Shown: positions 1-4,971 of the stretch, one piece after another
How the letters are laid out: each line of letters starts with the position of its first letter
How positions within the stretch are numbered: position 1 is the first letter of the stretch
NCBI GenBank assembly: GCA_027314845.1
Contig: DAHVAA010000097.1
Span: forward strand, 1 to 6,239
Direction of reading: 5' to 3'
Length of the DNA: 6,239 nucleotides
From: Thermoplasmata archaeon
GTDB lineage: Archaea > Thermoplasmatota > Thermoplasmata > UBA184
Made by a program: the position numbers and the translations under genes
The notes under the pieces: generated by a model
What the model was told of the DNA's origin: nothing
The model's input: the letters and a program-made list of their open reading frames with translations, nothing else
Databases searched by the model: none

Positions 1-1010
1 GCCATCCAACCGCCGACCACCCAAAATGCCAGGCGGCTCCGCGTCGTTCCGAGGGCCACCTTCGTGTACCGCGACTCGAGCGTGATCGCACCCTTGAATC
101 GGAGGCGGTTGCCGCCGACGAGATGGTCGACCCGGATCGGACGGCCCGCGCGAACGGTCTCGATCACCGGCGTCATGTCGACGCCGATGAAGCGACCGAT
201 CTCCTCGAGGGTCTCGGCCGGATGCTGGATGAAATCCTCGTACCGCACTCTCAGGTAATGGTCCCTCGGCCGGGAGCAGAGGAGTTTGGAGAGGACGTTC
301 GGGAGGACCCAACGCAGGGTGATCTCCCAGGGGTTCGGGGCCGTCCCTGCCCGGCCCGAACGGACCTCGACACGGTCGGGGACGGTCGTCTTCGAGTACA
401 TGTAGCCGCGTCCGTCGCGGACCAGGTGGAGGAACCGCACGTCAAAGTCCGGAGAGCGCGCCAACGCGTAGAGGTACCCGCGGGCAGCGCTCTTCGAGGA
501 TTCCAGGACGACCTCCTTTCCGGAGTGCCGGGACACGACCCGCACGTAGTCCGCCATTCCCTGGACGTGCTGTCGCAACGTGCGCGAGCCCGTGACGCGA
601 TGGGCGAGCATGCGGGGCAAGGTACCGTAATCTTCGAAGAGGTCCCGAGTGCTCAGCTGGTGGTCGAAGTCAACGTACTTCCGATACTCCTGGCGGATCG
701 GGCCCCAGAAGGGGCACGCGTCGAACTTCTCGCCGCACGCGCAGAACGCCTCCGGGTCCGGGTGAAGGAAGGAGGCCCCGCGAAATTCTCCTGTCGACTG
801 GATCTGTGGGTGGCTACCGAGGACCACCTCGAGGACGGTCGAGCCGCAGCGACCGGTGCCGAGGATGTAGACCAGTCGGTGCTTACGACGCCCGGTAGCC
901 GCCGGGGACGGATTGCCGGGGGTCGCGGCCGTGCCGGCCGCCGCACCGACCGAGGATCCCGGCCTTGCCGGCGTACGTCCCGGTGGGGTGTCGGAGGCCG
1001 AATCCGCCAT
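1..1010 (-). CDS. PAPS-dependent sulfotransferase family protein, partial (3' end beyond left edge)
   Basis: This gene probably transfers a sulfuryl group from PAPS to a sugar, lipid or protein hydroxyl. Translating the minus strand from ATG 1010-1008 gives 336 residues with no stop before the edge. Residues 1-43 are hydrophilic, rich in Ala, Pro, Ser and Gly, and probably disordered. Residues 46-58 (LVYILGTGRCGST) form the P-loop-like 5'-phosphosulfate-binding motif. Residues 90-103 carry a Cys cluster (CACGEKFDACPFWG) often seen in prokaryotic members of this family. Residues 193-206 (FLHLVRDGRGYMYS) match the 3'-phosphate-binding segment. Residues 257-275 (RYEDFIQHPAETLEEIGRF) match the usual C-terminal helix region. 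The start is uncertain: the frame stays open upstream, GTG codons at 1043 and 1031 are alternatives, and no Shine-Dalgarno precedes the ATG. The gene is divergent from the glycan operon, so a role in sulfating the glycan is inference. The family call is firm; the substrate is unknown. Confidence 0.9.
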   Translation of the reverse strand, partial: MADSASDTPPGRTPARPGSSVGAAAGTAATPGNPSPAATGRRKHRLVYILGTGRCGSTVLEVVLGSHPQIQSTGEFRGASFLHPDPEAFCACGEKFDACPFWGPIRQEYRKYVDFDHQLSTRDLFEDYGTLPRMLAHRVTGSRTLRQHVQGMADYVRVVSRHSGKEVVLESSKSAARGYLYALARSPDFDVRFLHLVRDGRGYMYSKTTVPDRVEVRSGRAGTAPNPWEITLRWVLPNVLSKLLCSRPRDHYLRVRYEDFIQHPAETLEEIGRFIGVDMTPVIETVRAGRPIRVDHLVGGNRLRFKGAITLESRYTKVALGTTRSRLAFWVVGGWM

Positions 1011-1122
1011 CGACGACGGCGGAACGGACACCGCGGCGCTCACGCTCGCGGTACTGCTCGTTCGCGGGGATATCGTACGCGGTGAGATCGAACGAATCCG
1101 GGATGCGCGGACCGAAGCCCCA

Positions 1123-1131
1123 CCATAAAGT
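1123..1131 (-). promoter_or_regulatory. Candidate archaeal TATA box for the sulfotransferase gene
   Basis: The minus strand reads ACTTTATGG, the only AT-rich island in the region upstream of the sulfotransferase and close to the archaeal TATA consensus. Transcription would start roughly 25 bases downstream, near 1100, leaving a leader of about 90 bases before ATG 1010. The AT core CATAAA (plus strand 1124-1129) is flanked by an exact 5-bp inverted repeat, CCCAC at 1119-1123 and GTGGG at 1130-1134. The call depends on the host being archaeal. Confidence 0.4.
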
Positions 1132-1142
1132 GGGTTGCGGCC

Positions 1143-1184
1143 CGACCCGGCGCTCTCGGTCGGCGACCCGGCGGTCTCGGCCGG
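1143..1184. repeat. 21-bp tandem duplication, two copies
   Basis: Positions 1143-1163 and 1164-1184 are directly adjacent copies of a 21-bp unit. They match at 19 of 21 positions and differ only at 1153/1174 (c versus g) and 1160/1181 (t versus c). The unit begins CGACCCGGCG and ends TCGG.CGG. It lies immediately upstream of the leftward TATA-like box as read on the minus strand. A spacing of 21 bp is two helical turns, so both copies would face the same side of the DNA, as a paired regulator site would. It could also be a neutral slippage duplication. Confidence 0.75.
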
Positions 1185-1327
1185 GCCTTGAACGAGATCC
1201 CGAGATACGCCGCCGCACGGGTTGCCCGGCATCGCGGGCCGGCGCCGGTGAGACGCACTCCCCGGACGACGGACGCCCCCACCGGAACCTCGCCCCCGGC
1301 CTCGGTTCCGCTTCCCCAAGGTGTCTC

Positions 1328-1359
1328 AGGGGTGGGCGCCGCTTTCCTCTCGCACCCCT
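1328..1359. repeat. 7-bp inverted repeat with an 18-base spacer
   Basis: AGGGGTG at 1328-1334 is exactly complementary to CACCCCT at 1353-1359, with 18 bases between the arms. It could form a stem-loop in RNA or act as a protein site. Stems of this length arise easily by chance in GC-rich DNA, so no function is assigned. Confidence 0.35.
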
Positions 1360-1409
1360 CCCGCGGAAGGACGGTCCGGCGCCCGACGCCCCTGCGACGA
1401 GTCTCCCTC

Positions 1410-1434
1410 GGGGGGGGCCTTCGGGGCCTCCCCC
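1410..1434. repeat. Strong GC hairpin with TTCG-containing loop
   Basis: Positions 1410-1419 can pair with 1425-1434 to give a 10-bp stem, nine G-C pairs and one G-T (G1415 with T1429), closing a TTCGG loop at 1420-1424. The inner register can also slip to a C-TTCG-G tetraloop (1419-1424), a particularly stable RNA loop type. No T-tract follows on either strand, so it is not a classical intrinsic terminator. It lies about 140 bases upstream of the rightward TATA-like box, outside the predicted operon mRNA. Confidence 0.6.
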
Positions 1435-1480
1435 CGCGGATCGCCGTCGGGCGCCATAGGGAGCCTTCCGGTGAGTCTCG

Positions 1481-1496
1481 GGACCCCGGGAGGTCC
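1481..1496. repeat. Short inverted repeat
   Basis: GGACC at 1481-1485 and GGTCC at 1492-1496 are exact 5-bp inverted arms around the six-base spacer CCGGGA. It is listed for completeness; chance occurrence is likely in this base composition. Confidence 0.25.
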
Positions 1497-1570
1497 AGCC
1501 ACCGGGGCGCGCAGCGACCCCCCCGGCCCCGAGGTACGGGAGCCCGCGGGTGCCGGGTATTTTACGGCCG

Positions 1571-1578
1571 CTTTAAAG
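1571..1578 (+). promoter_or_regulatory. Candidate archaeal TATA box for the glycan operon
   Basis: CTTTAAAG stands out in a GC-rich background 57 bases before the membrane-protein ATG. A start site about 25 bases downstream, near 1600, would give a leader of about 35 bases, long enough to include the ribosome-binding site at 1623-1629. A second AT-rich patch, TATTTTA at 1558-1564, is an alternative TATA element. The box sits inside a 5-bp inverted repeat, GCCGC at 1567-1571 and GCGGC at 1580-1584. The sequence is nearly symmetrical, so leftward firing cannot be excluded. Confidence 0.5.
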
Positions 1579-1622
1579 GGCGGCGGGGCCGGTGTTCCGC
1601 TCGGTTCCGGCGGGCGGACCCC

Positions 1623-1629
1623 GAGAGGT
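1623..1629 (+). promoter_or_regulatory. Ribosome-binding site fixing the membrane-protein start
   Basis: GAGAGGT contains GAGGT (1625-1629), complementary to the 16S rRNA anti-Shine-Dalgarno core, and ends five bases before ATG 1635. The frame is open far upstream, to a TTG at 1188, so this site decides the start. Confidence 0.7.
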
Positions 1630-1634
1630 ACCCT

Positions 1635-3602
1635 ATGCGGAGGGGAGCGAGTTCGACCGAGTCCCGGGCCGGCGCCAACGGCCCGGCGGCCCCGCCGATC
1701 GCTCTTGAAACCCCGGGGGATGTACCGGATCTCGCGATCGAAGAGGGCGCGCCACGTTCCCCCGCGACGGCGGCGGCCCGGGACCCGACCTACCGGGTGG
1801 ACCCGAGATGGACCCTGATCGCGCTCGGCCTCTCTCTCGTCGGCTTCGTGGGGGTGGCCGCCCAGCTGTACTCCCTCAAGTTCGTCGGAAGCGGTCCCAC
1901 CCTCCTCGGATTCCCCAGCCGCGTGTTGTTCGTCTTCGGCATGGCCCTCGTGGTCGCCCCGCTGATCCTCTCGGTCTTCCGCCGCCCGGTGGTCCTCTTC
2001 GTGCTCCCATCCATCGCGTTGGTCTTCCTGCTGTATCCGCTGTTCGTGCCGTACGGGATCCCGTCGGGACAGGACCCGATCTACAATTTCCAGTTCGCCC
2101 AGAGCCTCTTGCAGACGGGTCACTGGACCGCGGGTAGCGGGGTCACCAACCAAGCGGTCGCGTATTCCTACTATCCGGGGAGCGCGGTGTTCAACGCGGA
2201 GCTGGCCAACTTCACCGGGGTCCCGCTCGACCAGACGTTCCCGTGGGGGATCCCGCTCCTCCGGCTGCTGATCCTCCCCGCAACCATCTACGGGCTGGCG
2301 ATGCGGTACTTCGGCGCCCGGATCGCCTTTGGCGCCGTGCTGATCTTTCTGGCCGCCCCGTCGATCCTCTTCAACACCCCCGTTCAGTCGGAGTTCGCGA
2401 TACCGTTCTTCGCGTTGACCCTGACCTTGGTCGGCTACCTCCTCGTTGACGGACAGAACCGGCAGAACAGCCTCGCCGTGTCGGCCGCGCTCTTTGCCGG
2501 CCTCGTGGTCATCAGCCACACCCTGACCGCGTACGCGCTGGCGGCCTGGCTGGGGGGTCTCCTCGTGCTCTGGACCCTCTTCCGAAGCTCTTCGGCCCCC
2601 CAGACCGGGCGGGCGGGGGCGGTGCTCGGGATCTATCTTGCGTTCCTGTTCCTGTTCACCTACGCGGTCAGTCGGCCCGAGTTCCTGGCGAACTACGCCT
2701 CCCTGACGACGGTCCTCGCTTCCTTGCTGAACCCGGCCAGCCTCTCCCGGAGCAGCGCCACCTCGCTGGGGGCGTCGTTCCCGTTGTACCAGCTCGTGTG
2801 GAGCTACCTCGCGTTCTTGGTCCTGCTCCTCGGTTCGCTGCGAGTGCTCCGGCGGTGGTTCCGGACCCATCGGCGCTCCTTTGCCACCCCCAATCTGATC
2901 ATGGCCATCCTCGCGGTCGTGGTCGCGCTGCCGCTCCTCGTGACGCCCTACAACTTCCGAGCGGAACGCATCATGGAGTACGGGGAGGTCTTCATGGCCC
3001 CCGCCCTGGCCTGGGGGATCGTCCGCTGGACCCGGCGGGGTCTCGCGGGCCCCGCCCCGGCACCGTTGGTCCCCCGCCGGGAGGGCGCACCCATCGCCTG
3101 GCAACGGTATGGGGCGGTGGTCGGGGCGATCGCGCTCGTGGTCCTTGTCTTCACCGGAGGGAGCCTTGTCCCGTTCAGCACGCGCGACCAGTTCGCCGCC
3201 CCCAGCGCGATCTCCGTGGAGTCGCCCCTGCACATCGACGCGCACAGCTACGCGCTGGCCCAGTGGGCGCAATCCCATCTCACCGCTTCGACCTACGTCT
3301 GGGGCGACTTCCTCACGTACAGCGTCTTCGGTGGGTTCGGTCACTTCGACATGCTGTACAACCAGTACTCGATCTTCAATGGAACGACCCTCCCCGCCTC
3401 GGTGTGGGCGACGGTGCCGCTGGGCTCGTACGTGGTCGTCGACAAGTACATGACCACCTCCACGCCGCAATTCCCCGGCGATCTCCAACCCACCGGACCG
3501 TTGACCGCGGGCCAGCTGGAGAAGTACAACGATCCGGCGTTCTTCGATCGTGTCTATCAGGACTCCACGTTCACGATCTACCAGGTCGTCGCCGTACCGT
3601 AG
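1635..3602 (+). CDS. Polytopic membrane protein, probable GT-C-type glycosyltransferase
   Basis: This is a 655-residue integral membrane protein. Residues 1-56 are hydrophilic and rich in Ala, Pro and Arg. About twelve hydrophobic segments follow, near 60-80, 96-113, 119-139, 205-222, 228-245, 253-271, 280-316 (two), 328-345, 383-403, 419-437 and 491-508, with a weaker one near 450-463. A large loop (140-204) after the third segment contains SGQDPIYNFQFAQSL (144-158), whose Asp147 resembles the acidic first-loop residue of GT-C enzymes, and SYYPGS (178-183). PYNFRAERIMEYG (438-450) is another conserved-looking loop. Residues 510-655 form a hydrophilic C-terminal domain rich in aromatic residues. 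This layout suits a polyprenyl-phosphosugar-dependent transferase of the PMT/ArnT kind, acting outside the cytoplasm, but I cannot name the family. The ATG was chosen for its ribosome-binding site and for the composition change upstream. It is the first gene of the probable operon. An O-antigen ligase-like role is an alternative. Confidence 0.85.
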   Translation: MRRGASSTESRAGANGPAAPPIALETPGDVPDLAIEEGAPRSPATAAARDPTYRVDPRWTLIALGLSLVGFVGVAAQLYSLKFVGSGPTLLGFPSRVLFVFGMALVVAPLILSVFRRPVVLFVLPSIALVFLLYPLFVPYGIPSGQDPIYNFQFAQSLLQTGHWTAGSGVTNQAVAYSYYPGSAVFNAELANFTGVPLDQTFPWGIPLLRLLILPATIYGLAMRYFGARIAFGAVLIFLAAPSILFNTPVQSEFAIPFFALTLTLVGYLLVDGQNRQNSLAVSAALFAGLVVISHTLTAYALAAWLGGLLVLWTLFRSSSAPQTGRAGAVLGIYLAFLFLFTYAVSRPEFLANYASLTTVLASLLNPASLSRSSATSLGASFPLYQLVWSYLAFLVLLLGSLRVLRRWFRTHRRSFATPNLIMAILAVVVALPLLVTPYNFRAERIMEYGEVFMAPALAWGIVRWTRRGLAGPAPAPLVPRREGAPIAWQRYGAVVGAIALVVLVFTGGSLVPFSTRDQFAAPSAISVESPLHIDAHSYALAQWAQSHLTASTYVWGDFLTYSVFGGFGHFDMLYNQYSIFNGTTLPASVWATVPLGSYVVVDKYMTTSTPQFPGDLQPTGPLTAGQLEKYNDPAFFDRVYQDSTFTIYQVVAVP

Positions 3603-3662
3603 AGATCCTCAGCCATGATCGCGATGGCGGGACGGAGAGCCGGCGAACGACCCCTCGGGGCC

Positions 3663-3670
3663 GGGTGAGG
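3663..3670 (+). promoter_or_regulatory. Ribosome-binding site of the GT4 glycosyltransferase
   Basis: GGGTGAGG includes GGTGA (3664-3668), which pairs with the extended anti-Shine-Dalgarno sequence, six bases before ATG 3675. The 72-base gap after the upstream stop codon shows no T-tract or TATA-like element, which supports read-through from the gene before it. Confidence 0.55.
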
Positions 3671-3674
3671 CATC

Positions 3675-4940
3675 ATGGTCAACCTCCGGGTCTGCCTGCT
3701 CGCCCCGGACTTCCTGCCCGTACGGGGGGGCGCCGGGACCTACGCCGTCGAACTGGCCCGGGAGCTCGCACACCGGATCGACCTCACGGTCGTCACCCTG
3801 GAACGAAAGGATCGCGCCGACTCGTACACGAAGGTCGAGATGGAGCGGCTCTTCGACCACCAACTTCGGATCGAGGTGATCTCCGAGGCTCGGGACAACT
3901 TCCGGTACAATGCGGCGTTCCAGCTCGCGGTCCTTCGGCGACTGCCGTCGATGGTCCGAAAGGAGCGGTTCGACATCGTGCACTCGCAGCACGCGCACAT
4001 GCCCGACCTGCTCTACCGCCGCTTCAACCGATCTCCGCCGATCGTTCGCACGGTCCACAGCACCATCGCGGAGCAGCGCGCCGGGATCTGGGCGGCGCAG
4101 CAGTTCGGCGGAAGGGTGGAGACCTCCGAGAGCTGGCAGATCGCGCTCGAGCCGTTCCTACGGGCCGCCGAGTGGGTCACGCTCCGCGACTCCGATCAGC
4201 TCGTCGCCGTGTCGCATTTCCTCGAAGGCGAGCTGCGCCGTCTCGGCATCCGACGCCCCAACCTTCGGGTCGTGTACAACGGCGTGCGGGTGGACCGGTT
4301 CCGGCCCGACGCGGCCGCCCCGCCACCGGGGTGGCCGGTCGCGAACGGCCCGGTCGTCCTCTACTCCGGGCGACCGACCCTGCTCAAGGGGATCGGGGTC
4401 CTCATCGATGCGCTGCCCGCGATATGGCGGGAGGTCCCCTCCGCCCACTTCGCGTTTGCCGGGGGCTCGGAGGCGGAGTTCCGTAGCCTCCTCGAGGGGA
4501 GGAATCTCCGAACGGACCGCCTCCATCTATTGGGGAAGCTGCCGTACGACGCCCTCCCCGGCGTCTACGCTTCGGCCGATGTGGCCGTGGCTCCCTCCTT
4601 CCGCGACAACGTCCCCTTCTGGGTCCTCGAGGCGATGTCGTCCGGACTCCCCATCGTAGCCTCTCGAGTCGGCGGCATCCCGGAACTGGTGGCGGACGGG
4701 ACGACCGGGGTCCTGGTCGAGCCCGGGTCCCCGGACGCCCTCGCGAACGCGCTGATCCGGCTCCTTCAGAACCCCGACCGGAGAGCGGAGCTCGGCCGGG
4801 CGGCCCGGAACGCGGTCGTCGGTCGGTTCAGCTGGGCCCGGACGGCGAACGAGACCTTCGAGCTATACCGAGCGGCCCTCGACCCCCGCCGCACCGAGGC
4901 GGCCGAGTCCCGTTCCTCGGCCGCGGCGTTCCACACGTAG
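3675..4940 (+). CDS. GT4-family (GT-B fold) glycosyltransferase
   Basis: This is a complete 421-residue cytoplasmic or membrane-associated enzyme expected to transfer a sugar from a nucleotide-sugar donor to a growing glycan, with retention at the anomeric carbon. The N-terminal Rossmann half starts with LRVCLLAPDFLPVRGGAGTY (4-23), the Gly-rich acceptor/donor loop. HSQHAHMPDLL (103-113) and VRTVHSTIAEQR (124-135) follow. The inter-domain region holds AVSHFLEGELRRLG (178-191) and VVYNGVRVDRF (199-209). The C-terminal half has YSGRPTLLKGIGVLIDA (230-246), in which Arg233 and Lys238 correspond to the usual donor-phosphate-binding pair. LEAMSSGLPIVASRVGGIPE (318-337) is the nucleotide-sugar signature. 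The E-x7-E motif is D-x7-E here (Asp311, Glu319), a variant seen in some GT4 enzymes. Length is normal for the family, without membrane segments. The last 20 or so residues are a hydrophilic tail. Donor and acceptor cannot be read from the sequence. Confidence 0.95.
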   Translation: MVNLRVCLLAPDFLPVRGGAGTYAVELARELAHRIDLTVVTLERKDRADSYTKVEMERLFDHQLRIEVISEARDNFRYNAAFQLAVLRRLPSMVRKERFDIVHSQHAHMPDLLYRRFNRSPPIVRTVHSTIAEQRAGIWAAQQFGGRVETSESWQIALEPFLRAAEWVTLRDSDQLVAVSHFLEGELRRLGIRRPNLRVVYNGVRVDRFRPDAAAPPPGWPVANGPVVLYSGRPTLLKGIGVLIDALPAIWREVPSAHFAFAGGSEAEFRSLLEGRNLRTDRLHLLGKLPYDALPGVYASADVAVAPSFRDNVPFWVLEAMSSGLPIVASRVGGIPELVADGTTGVLVEPGSPDALANALIRLLQNPDRRAELGRAARNAVVGRFSWARTANETFELYRAALDPRRTEAAESRSSAAAFHT

Positions 4941-4955
4941 GAAGGCCCGGGGGGA

Positions 4956-4967
4956 GGGAGGCGAGGG
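4956..4967 (+). promoter_or_regulatory. Purine-rich ribosome-binding region of the flippase gene
   Basis: The 31-base gap after the glycosyltransferase stop is almost entirely purine. GGGAGG (4956-4961) and GAGGG (4963-4967) are both plausible Shine-Dalgarno sites before ATG 4972, at spacers of ten and four bases. The short gap argues for translation from the same mRNA as the gene before it. Confidence 0.55.
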
Positions 4968-4971
4968 AACC

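Larger units (their letters stand above)
1011..1634. other. Divergent intergenic region without a convincing gene
   Basis: About 620 bases separate the sulfotransferase start from the membrane-protein start. Open frames exist on both strands, but their translations are Arg-, Pro- and Gly-rich low-complexity sequence with no recognisable motif, as expected where GC content suppresses stop codons. What can be seen is a TATA-like element facing left (1123-1131), a 21-bp tandem duplication (1143-1184), inverted repeats at 1328-1359, 1410-1434 and 1481-1496, and a TATA-like element facing right (1571-1578). No tRNA, rRNA or CRISPR pattern was seen. The length is generous for a divergent promoter, so an unannotated structured RNA is possible but unproven. 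Confidence 0.6.

Noticed and set aside
123..1085. A 320-codon plus-strand open frame at the left end.
   Set aside because: The opposite strand encodes a clear sulfotransferase with both PAPS-binding motifs, so this frame is its antisense shadow.
1410..1434. The GC hairpin as an intrinsic terminator.
   Set aside because: No T-run follows the stem on either strand, and it lies between divergent genes where no transcript is expected to end.
1188..1634. An in-frame upstream extension of the membrane protein from TTG 1188, adding 149 residues.
   Set aside because: The extension is Arg/Pro/Gly-rich low-complexity sequence, crosses the TATA-like box and strong hairpin, and lacks a ribosome-binding site, whereas ATG 1635 has one.
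1326..3488. A 720-codon open frame on the minus strand opposite the membrane protein gene.
   Set aside because: Its translation is rich in Arg, Glu, Gly and Pro with no motif or membrane segment. It is the antisense shadow of a real gene with membrane segments, motifs and a ribosome-binding site.
3603..3674. A possible separate promoter or terminator between the membrane protein and glycosyltransferase genes.
   Set aside because: The gap has no AT-rich island or T-tract, only short GC-rich complementary stretches that are common in this composition.
2798..4486. A 562-codon plus-strand open frame bridging the membrane protein and the glycosyltransferase.
   Set aside because: It is an out-of-frame reading of two well-supported genes and has an Arg/Pro/Gly-rich low-complexity translation.
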